Numbered from the stretch's first letter, positions 8,475-17,776 are shown. The stretch is DNA of 64,000 nt from Streptomyces sp. A2-16 (GCF_018128905.1 NZ_CP063808.1:2976001-3040000), one strand, 5' to 3'. Notes: generated from the sequence alone by a model not told the origin. Made by a program: numbers and translations.

Positions 8475-11000
8475 GTGCACGGGAAAGACCCCACCGGTCC
8501 CACCGACAGAATCGAGACCCACAGACGAGGCGCCACCCGGCGCAGAGCGGCGGCCCTGCTCACCGGCTTCCTGCTGGCAGGCGCCTCCCTCACCCTCACC
8601 GCTCCCCAGGCCGGCGCAGCCGTCGCCGGGCCGGAAGCAGCCCGGCCGGCAGCCGCCGAGGCGGTCGCGGCCGAGGACTTCCAGCAGGTCACCCTCGCCA
8701 AGGGTGAACCGGAGGTCGGCGAGCCCATGTCGCTCGCCGTCCTCCCGGACCGCTCGGTCCTGCACACCTCCCGCGACGGCGAACTCCGCATCACCGACGC
8801 GGCCGGCACCACCCGCCTCGCCGGCAAGCTCGACGTCTACTCCCACGACGAGGAAGGCCTCCAAGGCGTCGGCGTCGACCCGCAGTTCACCACCAACCGC
8901 TTCATCTACCTGTACTACGCACCCCCGTTGAACACCCCGGCGGGCGACGCCCCCGAGACCGGCACCGCGGCCGACTTCGCCCCCTTCGACGGCGTCAACC
9001 GGCTCTCCCGGTTCGTCCTGAGGACCGACGGCACCCTGGACACCGCCAGCGAGACGAAGATCATCGACATCCCCGCCACCCGCGGCATCTGCTGCCACGT
9101 CGGCGGCGACATCGACTTCGACGCGGCCGGCAACCTCTACCTGTCGACGGGCGACGACTCCAACCCCTTCCAGTCCGACGGCTTCACCCCCATCGACGAG
9201 CGCGCCGACCGCAACCCGGCCTTCGATGCCCAGCGCACCGCCGGCAACACCAACGACCTGCGCGGCAAGATCCTGCGCATCAAGGTCGACGCCGACGGCT
9301 CGTACGACATCCCCGACGGCAACCTCTTCGCGCCCGGCACCGACAGGACGCGGCCCGAGATCTACGCCATGGGCTTCCGCAACCCCTTCCGCTTCAGCGT
9401 CGACAAGGCCACCGGGATCGTCTACGTCGGCGACTACGGCCCTGACGCGGGCGCAGCCGACCCGGCCCGAGGACCCGCGGGCCAGGTGGAGTTCGCGCGG
9501 GTGACCGGCCCCGGCAACTTCGGCTGGCCGTACTGCACCGGCGACAACGATGCCTACGTCGACCACGACTTCGCGACGGGCACCTCGGGCGCCTCCTTCG
9601 ACTGCGCCGCCCCGAAGAACAACTCCCCCCACAACACCGGCCTCACCGACCTGCCCCCGGCCCAGGCCGCCTGGATCCCCTACGACGGCAACTCCGTACC
9701 GGAGTTCGGGAACGGCTCCGAGTCCCCGATGGGCGGCCCGGTCTACCACTACGACCCCGCACTCGACTCTCCCGTCAAGTTCCCCGAGGCCTACGACGGC
9801 GACTTCTTCGCCGGAGAGTTCGGCCGCCGCTGGATCAAGCGGATCAGCAGCGACGACAACGGCACCGTCCAGTCGATCAACGACGTCCCGTGGACCGGCA
9901 CCCAGGTGATGGACATGGCCTTCGGTCCCGACGGCGCGCTGTACGTCCTCGACTACGGCCTCTCCTGGTTCGGCGGCGACGAGAACTCGGCCCTGTACCG
10001 CATCGAGAACGTCACCGGCGAGCACTCCCCGGTCGCCCGGGCAACGGCCGACCGCACATCCGGCCAGGCGCCGCTGCGGGTGCGGTTCTCCTCCGAGGGC
10101 ACCGGCGACCAGGACGGCGACGCCCTCACCTACAGCTGGGACTTCGGCGACGGCGGCACGTCCACGGCGGCGAACCCGACGCACAGGTACAGGAGGAACG
10201 GCACCTACACCGCGACCCTGACCGCCAAGGACCCCTCGGGCCGCACGGGCATGGCGAGCACACAGATCGTCGTCGGCAACACCGCACCCCGGGTGACGCT
10301 CGAACTCCCGCAGGACGGGCAGCTGTTCAGCTTCGGTGACGCCATCCCGTTCACGGTGCGCGTGAGCGACCCCGAGGACGGCAGGACCATCGACTGCGCC
10401 AAGGTCAAGGTCACCTTCGTCCTCGGCCACGACAGCCACGGCCACCCCGTCACCTCCGCCAACGGCTGCACCGGCACCATCCAGACCAGCGCCGACGGCG
10501 GCCACGACGAGGACGCCAACATCTTCGGCGTGCTGGACGCCGAGTACACCGACAACGGTGACGGCGGCCAGGCCCCGCTGACCACCCACGACCAGAGCGT
10601 CCTGCAACCCAGGCACCGCCAGGCCGAGCACTTCGGCACCGGCTCGGGCGTGTCCGTCATCGACAAGCCCCCGGCACACGGCGGCAGGACCGTCGGCGAC
10701 ATCAACAACGGCGACTGGATCTCCTTCACGCCGTACGTCCTCGGCAACGCCGAGTCGGTCTCCGCACGCATCTCCTCGGGCGGCACCGGCGGCACGCTGG
10801 AGATCCGCGCCGGCTCCGCCACCGGCACCCTGCTCGGCCAGACGACCGTGCCGGTGACGGGCGGCTGGGAGACCTTCCAGGACGTCACCGCCGATCTGTC
10901 CGGTGCTCCGGCGGGCACCACCACGCTCTACCTCGTCTTCAAGGGCAGCGGCACCGGCGCCCTGTTCGACGTGGACGACTTCACCTTCACGACCGACTGA
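8475..11000 (+). CDS. Exported glucose/sorbosone dehydrogenase-like protein with PKD and CBM6-like modules
   Basis: An 841-residue secreted protein. I chose GTG 8475 because GGAGG lies 5 bases upstream; an in-frame ATG at 8412 lacks such a site. A signal peptide with an arginine-rich n-region (about residues 20-55) is followed by a six-bladed propeller resembling PQQ-dependent sugar dehydrogenases (YSHDEEGLQGVGVDPQF; GNLYLSTGDDSNP; AMGFRNPFRFSVD; GNFGWPYC). A PKD domain (YSWDFGDGGTSTAANPTHRY) and a C-terminal CBM6-like beta-sandwich (YLVFKGSGTG) complete it. It probably oxidises sugars or binds glycans outside the cell. Whether PQQ is used cannot be told from sequence alone. Confidence 0.88.
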   Translation: MHGKDPTGPTDRIETHRRGATRRRAAALLTGFLLAGASLTLTAPQAGAAVAGPEAARPAAAEAVAAEDFQQVTLAKGEPEVGEPMSLAVLPDRSVLHTSRDGELRITDAAGTTRLAGKLDVYSHDEEGLQGVGVDPQFTTNRFIYLYYAPPLNTPAGDAPETGTAADFAPFDGVNRLSRFVLRTDGTLDTASETKIIDIPATRGICCHVGGDIDFDAAGNLYLSTGDDSNPFQSDGFTPIDERADRNPAFDAQRTAGNTNDLRGKILRIKVDADGSYDIPDGNLFAPGTDRTRPEIYAMGFRNPFRFSVDKATGIVYVGDYGPDAGAADPARGPAGQVEFARVTGPGNFGWPYCTGDNDAYVDHDFATGTSGASFDCAAPKNNSPHNTGLTDLPPAQAAWIPYDGNSVPEFGNGSESPMGGPVYHYDPALDSPVKFPEAYDGDFFAGEFGRRWIKRISSDDNGTVQSINDVPWTGTQVMDMAFGPDGALYVLDYGLSWFGGDENSALYRIENVTGEHSPVARATADRTSGQAPLRVRFSSEGTGDQDGDALTYSWDFGDGGTSTAANPTHRYRRNGTYTATLTAKDPSGRTGMASTQIVVGNTAPRVTLELPQDGQLFSFGDAIPFTVRVSDPEDGRTIDCAKVKVTFVLGHDSHGHPVTSANGCTGTIQTSADGGHDEDANIFGVLDAEYTDNGDGGQAPLTTHDQSVLQPRHRQAEHFGTGSGVSVIDKPPAHGGRTVGDINNGDWISFTPYVLGNAESVSARISSGGTGGTLEIRAGSATGTLLGQTTVPVTGGWETFQDVTADLSGAPAGTTTLYLVFKGSGTGALFDVDDFTFTTD

Positions 11001-11014
11001 GAGGAGCGTCTCGT

Positions 11015-12364
11015 ATGCACACCACCGGACGATGGACGACGGCCGTTGCGGGAGCCGCCCTGCTCCTCGGCTGCGTCTCCCAACCCGCTGTCTCACACCC
11101 CGCCGACACCGAACGGGTGCTGGTGTTCTCCAAGACGGCCGGCTTCCGGCACGACTCGATCCCCGAAGGGGTGGCGGCCGTCAGGGAACTGGGGCAGAGC
11201 GCCGGCTTCTCGGTCGACGCCACCGAGGACGCGACCGCGTTCACAACACGCAACCTGCGCCGCTACGACGCCGTCGTGTTCCTCTCCACCACCGGAGACG
11301 TCCTCGACCCCGCCCAGCAGCGGGCCTTCGAGGGCTACATCCGGCAGGGCGGCGGATACGTCGGCATCCACGCGGCCGCCGACACCGAGTACGACTGGGC
11401 GTTCTACGGCGGCCTCGCCGGCGCCTACTTCCAGTCGCACCCCGCGATCCAGCCGGCCACCGTGGTGGTCGAGGACCGGGCCCACCCGTCCACGTCGGAG
11501 CTGCCTCCGACATGGAACCGGACCGACGAGTGGTACAACTACCGCTCCAACCCCCGCGACCGGGTCCACGTCCTGGCCACCCTCGACGAGTCGTCGTACA
11601 CCGGCGGCACGATGAACGGCGACCATCCCATCGCCTGGTGCCAGGACTACCAGGGCGGCCGGGCCTTCTACACCGGCTTCGGCCACACCAAGGAGTCGTA
11701 CGCCGACCCCGCCTTCCGCGGTCACCTGCTCGGCGGGCTCCGGTATGCGATCGGCACCGCACACGCGGACTGCCGGCCGGAGACCGGATACCGTCCGCTC
11801 TTCGACGGCACGGCCGAGTCGCTCGCCGACTGGAAACAGGCCGGACCGGGCTCCTTCACCCGCTCCGACGACGGCACCCTCACCTCGTCCGGCGGCATGG
11901 GCATGCTCTGGTACGCCGGGTCCGGGCAGGGCCTCGGGGCGTACTCCCTGAAACTCGACTGGAAGATGGCGAGCGCCTCCGGGGACGACAACTCCGGAGT
12001 GTTCGTGGGCTTCCCGCCCTCGGACGACCCGTGGTCCGCCGTGGACAACGGCTACGAGATCCAGATCGACGCCACCGACGTACCCGAGAAGACGACCGGA
12101 TCCGTCTACGGCTTCCGCTCCGCCGACCTGAAGAAGCGCGACCGGGCGCTGAACCCGCCGGGGGAGTGGAACACCTACGAGATCCGCGTGGAGGGCGAAC
12201 GCCTCCGCGTCCTTCTCAACGGCGTGAAGATCAACGATTTCACCAACACCGATCCGGCCCGGAGCCTGCGGGACGGCCACATCGGCATCCAGAACCACGG
12301 GGCCGACGACAAGGTGTCCTTCCGCGACATCCGGATCAAGGAACTGCCCGTCAAGGGCGACTGA
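11015..12364 (+). CDS. Exported ThuA domain + 3-keto-disaccharide hydrolase (DUF1080) protein
   Basis: A 449-residue exported protein with a lipobox-like signal (ALLLGC, Cys 20). Residues about 30-255 form a ThuA-like/class I glutamine-amidotransferase fold (VLVFSKTAGFRHDSI; GYVGIHAAADTEYDW; FYTGFGHTKES). Residues about 260-449 form the 3-keto-disaccharide hydrolase/DUF1080 jelly roll (YRPLFDGTAESLADW; GYEIQIDATD; IGIQNHG). It starts 14 bp after the dehydrogenase-like gene with a GAGAGGAG site. Enzymes with this second domain cleave 3-oxidised glycosides, so together with the neighbouring dehydrogenases this supports an oxidise-then-cleave pathway. A hairpin follows the gene. Confidence 0.88.
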   Translation: MHTTGRWTTAVAGAALLLGCVSQPAVSHPADTERVLVFSKTAGFRHDSIPEGVAAVRELGQSAGFSVDATEDATAFTTRNLRRYDAVVFLSTTGDVLDPAQQRAFEGYIRQGGGYVGIHAAADTEYDWAFYGGLAGAYFQSHPAIQPATVVVEDRAHPSTSELPPTWNRTDEWYNYRSNPRDRVHVLATLDESSYTGGTMNGDHPIAWCQDYQGGRAFYTGFGHTKESYADPAFRGHLLGGLRYAIGTAHADCRPETGYRPLFDGTAESLADWKQAGPGSFTRSDDGTLTSSGGMGMLWYAGSGQGLGAYSLKLDWKMASASGDDNSGVFVGFPPSDDPWSAVDNGYEIQIDATDVPEKTTGSVYGFRSADLKKRDRALNPPGEWNTYEIRVEGERLRVLLNGVKINDFTNTDPARSLRDGHIGIQNHGADDKVSFRDIRIKELPVKGD

Positions 12365-12368
12365 GCGG

Positions 12369-12402
12369 CGGCGGGCGGGGGACGCCGGACCCCCGCCCGC
12401 CG
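12369..12402 (+). terminator. Strong GC hairpin terminator
   Basis: A 13-bp perfect stem (CGGCGGGCGGGGG / CCCCCGCCCGCCG) with an 8-nt loop, beginning 5 bp after the ThuA/DUF1080 stop. It closes the sugar-catabolic operon. Confidence 0.75.
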
Positions 12403-12471
12403 TCTTCACCCCTCATGAGCGGGGTCCGCGAACCGCGCGTGCCACGTTCCACGTCGACGAGGAGGCTGCCC

Positions 12472-12720
12472 ATGTCCGCGTCCGATTCCCCACCGCGCGC
12501 CGGCGTCCGGCTGCTCGGCGCCGGCGGTCCCGCCGCGACGGCCCTCGCGGTCCTCGCAGGCCGCGCCGCCAGGACCGCGGGCCCGCACGCGCCGACGGGC
12601 CCGGTCACCGAGACCCCGCCCTTCCCCGAGAGCGGCCTGCCAGGCCAGTCAGCCCCGGTCCTCGCGCTCCGCTCACCGCAGCCCTCGCCCCCCTGGCAGC
12701 ACGCTTCGCGAGAAAGGTGA
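12472..12720 (+). CDS. Short hypothetical ORF, possible remnant of a TAT-exported protein
   Basis: An 82-codon ORF with a good GAGGAGG ribosome binding site 7 bp before its ATG. It ends 7 bp before the next gene. The N-terminus (RAGVRLLGAGGPAATALAVLAG) looks like a TAT signal whose second arginine has been lost. The rest is low-complexity and Pro/Arg-rich, with no recognisable domain. It may be the decayed 5' end of an exported enzyme, with its ribosome binding site kept as the leader of the ebo-like operon. Coding status is uncertain. Confidence 0.35.
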   Translation: MSASDSPPRAGVRLLGAGGPAATALAVLAGRAARTAGPHAPTGPVTETPPFPESGLPGQSAPVLALRSPQPSPPWQHASRER

Positions 12721-12727
12721 GCGTCAC

Positions 12728-13630
12728 ATGACCGACCCCCGCGCCCAGCCCCGGCCCACCCCCGGCGCCACCCCGCTCCGCTTCGGCTACGGCACCAACG
12801 GCCTCGCGGACCTCCGCCTGGACGACGCCCTCGCCCTCCTCGCCGAGCTCGGCTACGAGGGCGTCGGTCTGACTCTCGATCACATGCATCTGGACCCCCT
12901 CGCCCCCGACCTGGCCGCCCGCACCCGACGCCTCGCGCACCGGCTGGACGCGCTCGGCCTGACGGTGACCGTCGAGACCGGCGCCCGCTATGTGCTCGAC
13001 CCGCGCCGCAAGCACGGCCCCTCCCTGCTGGACCCCGACCCGGACGACCGTGCCCGCCGTGTCGACCTGCTGGTCCGGGCCGTTCGGGTCGCCGCCGACC
13101 TGGGCGCGCACGCCGTGCACTGCTTCAGCGGCATCACCCCGCAGGGCACCGACCCGGACACGGCATGGAAACGCCTGGCCGAGACCCTCACCCCGGTCCT
13201 GGACGCCGCCATCGCCGCCGGCATCCCCCTGGCCATCGAGCCCGAACCCGGCCATCTCCTCGCCACCCTCGCCGACTTCCACCACCTCCGCACCACCCTC
13301 GGCGACCCCGCAGCCCTCGGACTGACCCTCGACATCGGCCACTGCCAGTGCCTCGAACCCCTGCCGCCCGCCGACTGCATACGTGCCGCGGGCCCCTGGC
13401 TGCGCCACGTCCAGATCGAGGACATGCGCCGAGGCGTCCACGAACACCTCCCCTTCGGCGACGGCGACATCGACTTCCCACCGGTCCTCGCCGCCCTCGC
13501 CGCCACCGGCTACCAGGGCCTGACGGTCGTCGAACTGCCCCGCCACTCCCACGCGGGCCCCCGCTTCGCCGAACTCTCCCTTCCCTTCCTCCGTCAGGCA
13601 GAGGCGCTCTCACAAGGAAGCACGCCATGA
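12728..13630 (+). CDS. Sugar phosphate isomerase/epimerase (TIM barrel), first gene of the ebo-like operon
   Basis: A 300-residue xylose-isomerase-like TIM barrel. It begins RFGYGTNGLADLRLDDALALLAELGYEGVGLT, typical of this superfamily's first strand and helix. Metal-ligand candidates are a glutamate in IAIEPEPGH, an aspartate/histidine in LTLDIGHCQ, a histidine in RHVQIEDM and a glutamate in TVVELPRH. The GAGAAAGG site fits the ATG at 12728. The stop overlaps the eboA start (ATGA at 13627-13630), so the two are translationally coupled. The substrate is unknown. It is the sixth-gene partner often found beside ebo genes in actinomycetes. Confidence 0.88.
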   Translation: MTDPRAQPRPTPGATPLRFGYGTNGLADLRLDDALALLAELGYEGVGLTLDHMHLDPLAPDLAARTRRLAHRLDALGLTVTVETGARYVLDPRRKHGPSLLDPDPDDRARRVDLLVRAVRVAADLGAHAVHCFSGITPQGTDPDTAWKRLAETLTPVLDAAIAAGIPLAIEPEPGHLLATLADFHHLRTTLGDPAALGLTLDIGHCQCLEPLPPADCIRAAGPWLRHVQIEDMRRGVHEHLPFGDGDIDFPPVLAALAATGYQGLTVVELPRHSHAGPRFAELSLPFLRQAEALSQGSTP

Positions 13631-14361
13631 CCGACCCCAAGGCCCACCAGGCAACCCCCGCGGCGGACACCCAGGGCACTACCCTCGCCCGAACCCCGCT
13701 GCACGACCTGCACAGCCACCTCGCCGAACGCCTCGGCGAAGCCGCGCGCACCTGGCTCGACCAGGCCCTCGAAGAGGCCGCCGCACACCCCGGCGCCCAC
13801 GGCCCCATCTCCGTGTGGGAGCTGCGCCTCGCCGAGGCCGGACGCCGCTGCGGCCCCGAACACGCCGACGCCGCCCGCATCCTGATCCTGCACGCCGCAC
13901 GCGCCGACCCCGACGCCCTGACCCGGGTCTACGCCCAGGGCACCGCCGCCGAACGCCGCGCCGTCCTGCAGGCCCTGCCCCACCTCGTGCCCGGCCCGCA
14001 GGCCCTCCCGCTCGTCGAGGACGCCCTGCGCACCAACGACACCCGCCTCCTGGCCGCCGCCGTAGGCCCCTACACCGCCCGCCACCTCGACGCCCACCAG
14101 TGGCGCCATGCGGTCCTGAAATGCCTGTTCACCGGCGTCTCCGTCGCCGAGGTAGCCGACCTGGGCCGGCGGGCCCACGCGGACGGCGAACTCGCCCGCA
14201 TGCTCGGCGACTACGCCGCCGAACGCACCGCGGCGGGCCGCCCCGTGCCCGAGGACCTGCACCGCGTCCTGACCCTGACCGACCCCACGGCCACCCCACC
14301 CGCGCCGGCCGCAGACCACGGCTCGAACGGCGCGGACGGCACCCACGGCAAGGAGTCCTGA
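13627..14361 (+). CDS. eboA: EboA-domain protein
   Basis: A 244-residue, largely helical protein matching the EboA family. Markers are WELRLAEAGRRCGPEHADAARILILHAA, the alanine-rich AERRAVLQALPHLVPG repeat-like helices, and RHAVLKCLFTGVSVAEV, the most conserved block of the family. No signal peptide or membrane segment is seen, so it is cytoplasmic. EboA belongs to the ebo gene cluster, which in cyanobacteria is required to move a scytonemin precursor to the periplasm; its biochemical role is unknown. It overlaps the genes on both sides (ATGA upstream, TGATG downstream). Confidence 0.85.
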   Translation: MTDPKAHQATPAADTQGTTLARTPLHDLHSHLAERLGEAARTWLDQALEEAAAHPGAHGPISVWELRLAEAGRRCGPEHADAARILILHAARADPDALTRVYAQGTAAERRAVLQALPHLVPGPQALPLVEDALRTNDTRLLAAAVGPYTARHLDAHQWRHAVLKCLFTGVSVAEVADLGRRAHADGELARMLGDYAAERTAAGRPVPEDLHRVLTLTDPTATPPAPAADHGSNGADGTHGKES

Positions 14362-15209
14362 TGCGCATCTTCGACCCCCACATCCACATGACGTCACGGA
14401 CCACCGACGACTACCAGGCCATGCACACCGCAGGCGTGCGTGCCGTGGTGGAACCGGCCTTCTGGCTCGGCCAGCCCCGCACCTCTCCCGCCTCCTTCCT
14501 CGACTACTTCGACTCCCTGCTGGGCTGGGAACCCTTCCGCGCCGCCCAGTACGGCATCGCCCACCACTGCACCCTCGCCCTGAACCCCAAGGAGGCCAAC
14601 GACCCGCGCTGTCTGCCCGTCCTCGACGAACTGCCCCGCTATCTCGTCAAGGACCAGGTCGTCGCCGTCGGCGAGATCGGCTACGACTCCATGACGCCGG
14701 CCGAGGACATGGCGCTGGCCGCCCAGCTCCAGCTGGCCGCCGACCACGAGCTGCCCGCGCTCGTGCACACCCCGCACCGCGACAAGCTGGCGGGCCTGCG
14801 CCGCACCCTCGACGTCGTGCGCGAGTCCGCCCTGCCGGTGGACCGGGTCCTGGTCGACCACCTCAACGAGACCACCGTCAAGGAGGCCAAGGACAGCGGC
14901 TGCTGGCTCGGCTTCTCCGTCTACCCGGACACCAAGATGGACGAGGAACGGATGGTGGCGATCCTGCGCGCGTACGGCCCCGAACAGGTCCTGGTGAACT
15001 CCGCCGCCGACTGGGGCCGCAGCGACCCCCTCAAGACCCGCAAGGTCGGCGACCTGATGCTCGCCGAGGGCTTCACCGAGGACGAGGTCGACCGCGTCCT
15101 GTGGCGCAACCCGGTCGCCTTCTACGGACTCAGCGGTCGGCTCAACCTCGACATCGCGGCCACCGAAGCCACCCACGAGGGCAACTCCATCCTCCGCGGC
15201 GGGGCGTGA
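14361..15209 (+). CDS. eboB: EboB-like TatD-family metal hydrolase
   Basis: A 282-residue metal-dependent hydrolase. It opens with IFDPHIHMTSR, the HxH metal motif of TatD/amidohydrolase barrels. Further ligand candidates are a glutamate in AVGEIGYDSM, a histidine in PALVHTPHRDK and in VLVDHLNE, and an aspartate in VNSAADWGRSD. The family arrangement is that of EboB-type TatD proteins, not the DNase TatD itself. The ATG overlaps the eboA stop by one base. Only 3 bp separate it from eboE. Confidence 0.86.
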   Translation: MRIFDPHIHMTSRTTDDYQAMHTAGVRAVVEPAFWLGQPRTSPASFLDYFDSLLGWEPFRAAQYGIAHHCTLALNPKEANDPRCLPVLDELPRYLVKDQVVAVGEIGYDSMTPAEDMALAAQLQLAADHELPALVHTPHRDKLAGLRRTLDVVRESALPVDRVLVDHLNETTVKEAKDSGCWLGFSVYPDTKMDEERMVAILRAYGPEQVLVNSAADWGRSDPLKTRKVGDLMLAEGFTEDEVDRVLWRNPVAFYGLSGRLNLDIAATEATHEGNSILRGGA

Positions 15210-15212
15210 ACC

Positions 15213-16382
15213 ATGCGCTTCCGCCACCCGGACGGCACCACCGTCCACCTCGCCTACTGCACCAACGTCCACCCCGCCGAAACCCTCGACGGCGTCCTCG
15301 CCCAGCTGCGCGAGCACTGCGAACCCGTCCGCCGCCGCCTCGGCCGCGACCGCCTCGGCATCGGCCTGTGGCTCGCCCGCGACGCCGCCCACGCCCTGGT
15401 CAGCGACCCCTCCGCACTGCGCGACCTGCGCTGTGAACTCGACCGCCGCGGTCTGGAGGTCGTCACCCTCAACGGCTTCCCCTACGAGGGCTTCGGCGCC
15501 GAAGAGGTCAAGTACCGCGTCTACCAGCCGGACTGGGCGGACCCCGAACGCCTCGACCACACCACCGCCCTGGCCCGCGTCCTGACCGGACTGCTGCCCG
15601 ACGACGTCACCGAGGGCAGCATCTCCACCCTGCCGCTCGCCTGGCGCACCGCCTACGACGACGGCAGCGCCGACAAGGCCCGCACCGCCCTGCTCACCCT
15701 CGCCGAACGCCTCGACGCCCTCCAGGAACTGACCGGCCGCTCCATCCGCGTCGGCCTCGAACCCGAACCCGGATGCGTCGTGGAGACCACCGGCGACGCC
15801 GTCGCCCCACTGACCGCGATCTCCCACGACCGCATCGGCATCTGCGTCGACACCTGCCACCTCGCCACCTCCTTCGAAGACCCGCACACCGCCCTGGACG
15901 CGCTCGCCGCGGCCCGCGTCCCCCTCGTCAAATCCCAGCTCTCGGCCGCCCTGCACGCCGAACACCCCCACCTCCCCGAGGTCCGCGAGGCCCTCGCAGC
16001 CTTCGACGAACCCCGCTTCCTGCACCAGACCCGCACCTCCACCGCCGCGGGCCTGCGCGGCACCGACGACCTCGGCGAGGCCCTCGGCGGCGACGCCCTG
16101 CCCGACGGGGCACCCTGGCGCGCCCACTTCCACGTCCCCCTGCACGCGGCCCCCGCCGCACCCCTCACCTCCACGCTCCCCGTGCTCGAGTCCGCCCTGA
16201 CCCGGCTCGTCGGCGGCCCGCACCCGCTCACCCGCCACCTGGAGGTCGAGACCTACACCTGGCAGGCGCTGCCCGCCGAGCTCCGCCCACGCAACAGGAC
16301 CCAGCTCGTGGACGGCATCGCCGCCGAACTCACCCTGGCCCGCGATCTGCTGACGAACCTCGGCCTCAAGGAACTGCCATGA
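15213..16382 (+). CDS. eboE: EboE-like metabolite-traffic protein
   Basis: A 389-residue TIM-barrel protein of the EboE group. Markers are HLAYCTNVHPAETLDGVLAQL at the N-terminus, VTLNGFPYEGFGAEEVKYRVYQPDW near residue 85, and SIRVGLEPEPGCVVETT plus ICVDTCHLATSFEDP in the barrel core. The acidic and histidine residues in the last two blocks look like a metal site. In known ebo clusters this gene lies between the hydrolase and the phosphodiesterase, exactly as here. It overlaps the following gene by ATGA. Confidence 0.85.
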   Translation: MRFRHPDGTTVHLAYCTNVHPAETLDGVLAQLREHCEPVRRRLGRDRLGIGLWLARDAAHALVSDPSALRDLRCELDRRGLEVVTLNGFPYEGFGAEEVKYRVYQPDWADPERLDHTTALARVLTGLLPDDVTEGSISTLPLAWRTAYDDGSADKARTALLTLAERLDALQELTGRSIRVGLEPEPGCVVETTGDAVAPLTAISHDRIGICVDTCHLATSFEDPHTALDALAAARVPLVKSQLSAALHAEHPHLPEVREALAAFDEPRFLHQTRTSTAAGLRGTDDLGEALGGDALPDGAPWRAHFHVPLHAAPAAPLTSTLPVLESALTRLVGGPHPLTRHLEVETYTWQALPAELRPRNRTQLVDGIAAELTLARDLLTNLGLKELP

Positions 16383-17776
16383 GCCACGAAGCCCCCGGGG
16401 CGGCACCGACCCCTCTTCTCGTCCTCGACGTCGTCGGCCTCACCCCCCGCCTCCTCCAGCACATGCCCCACCTCACGTCCCTCGCCCGGTCCGGCTCCCA
16501 CGCCCCGCTCGGCACCGTCCTGCCCGCCGTCACGTGCGCCGCCCAGTCCACCTTCCTCACCGGCACCCACCCGTCCGAGCACGGCATCGTCGGCAACGGC
16601 TGGTACTTCCGGGAACTGGGCGACGTACTCCTGTGGCGCCAGCACAACGGCCTGGTCGCCGGCGACAAACTCTGGGACGCCGCCCGGCGCGCCCACCCCG
16701 GCTACACCGTCGCCAACATGTGCTGGTGGTACGCCATGGGCGCCGACACCGACTTCACCGTCACCCCCCGTCCGGTCTACTACGCCGACGGCCGCAAGGA
16801 GCCCGACTGCTACACCCGCCCCCCGGCCCTGCACGACGAACTCACCGAGAAACTCGGCACCTTCCCCCTCTTCCACTTCTGGGGCCCCGGCGCGGACCTG
16901 GTCTCCAGCCAGTGGATCATCGACGCCACCCGCCACATCATGGGCACCCGCCAGCCCGACCTGACGCTCTGCTACCTGCCCCACCTCGACTACGACCTGC
17001 AGCGCTTCGGCCCCGACGACCCGCGCTCACTGAAAGCCGCCGCCGACCTCGACCGGGCCCTCGCCCCGCTCCTGGACGACGCCCGCGCGCAGGGCCGTAC
17101 CGTCGTCGCACTGTCCGAGTACGGCATCACCCGCGCGGACCGGCCCGTCGACATCAACCGCGCCCTGCGCCGTGCCGGACTCCTCGAGGTGCACACCCAG
17201 GACGGCATGGAGTACCTCGACCCGATGGCCTCCCGCGCCTTCGCGGTCGCCGACCACCAGATCGCCCACGTCTATGTGCGCCGCCCCGAGGACCTCGACG
17301 CCACCCGCGCCGCCCTCGACGGCCTGCCCGGCATCGAGCGACTCCTCGACGACGAGGGAAAGAAGGACCACCACCTCGACCATCCGCGCTCCGGCGAACT
17401 CGTCGCCGTGGCGGAACCGGACGCCTGGTTCACGTACTACTACTGGCTCGACGACGACCGCGCGCCCGACTTCGCGCAGCTGGTCGAGATCCACCGCAAA
17501 CCCGGCTACGACCCGGTCGAACTGTTCATGGACCCGCTCGACCCCTACGTCAAGGTCAAGGCCGCCACCGCGCTGGCCCGCAAGAAACTCGGCCTGCGCT
17601 ACCGCATGGCAGTCGTGCCCCTCGACCCGTCACCTGTTCGCGGCAGCCACGGCCGCCTGCCCGAGAGCGACGACGACGGTCCGCTCCTCATCTGCTCCAC
17701 CCCCCGTGCCGTCGGCGACCGCGTCGCGGCCACCGACGTGAAGTCGCTCCTGCTCCGACTGGCCGGTCTTTCCTGA
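16379..17776 (+). CDS. eboF: EboF-like alkaline-phosphatase-superfamily phosphodiesterase
   Basis: A 465-residue member of the type I phosphodiesterase/nucleotide pyrophosphatase family. Residues LVLDVVGLTP give the first metal aspartate. TCAAQSTFLTGTHPSEHGIVGNGW supplies the catalytic Thr/Ser region and a metal histidine. LPHLDYDLQRFG contributes further ligands, and SEYGITRAD plus VADHQIAHVYV supply the rest. No signal peptide is evident, so it acts in the cytoplasm. It ends the overlapping ebo-like run; a further exported TIM-barrel gene follows 60 bp later. The substrate is probably a phospho- or nucleotide-linked intermediate, but this is inference. Confidence 0.85.
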   Translation: MSHEAPGAAPTPLLVLDVVGLTPRLLQHMPHLTSLARSGSHAPLGTVLPAVTCAAQSTFLTGTHPSEHGIVGNGWYFRELGDVLLWRQHNGLVAGDKLWDAARRAHPGYTVANMCWWYAMGADTDFTVTPRPVYYADGRKEPDCYTRPPALHDELTEKLGTFPLFHFWGPGADLVSSQWIIDATRHIMGTRQPDLTLCYLPHLDYDLQRFGPDDPRSLKAAADLDRALAPLLDDARAQGRTVVALSEYGITRADRPVDINRALRRAGLLEVHTQDGMEYLDPMASRAFAVADHQIAHVYVRRPEDLDATRAALDGLPGIERLLDDEGKKDHHLDHPRSGELVAVAEPDAWFTYYYWLDDDRAPDFAQLVEIHRKPGYDPVELFMDPLDPYVKVKAATALARKKLGLRYRMAVVPLDPSPVRGSHGRLPESDDDGPLLICSTPRAVGDRVAATDVKSLLLRLAGLS

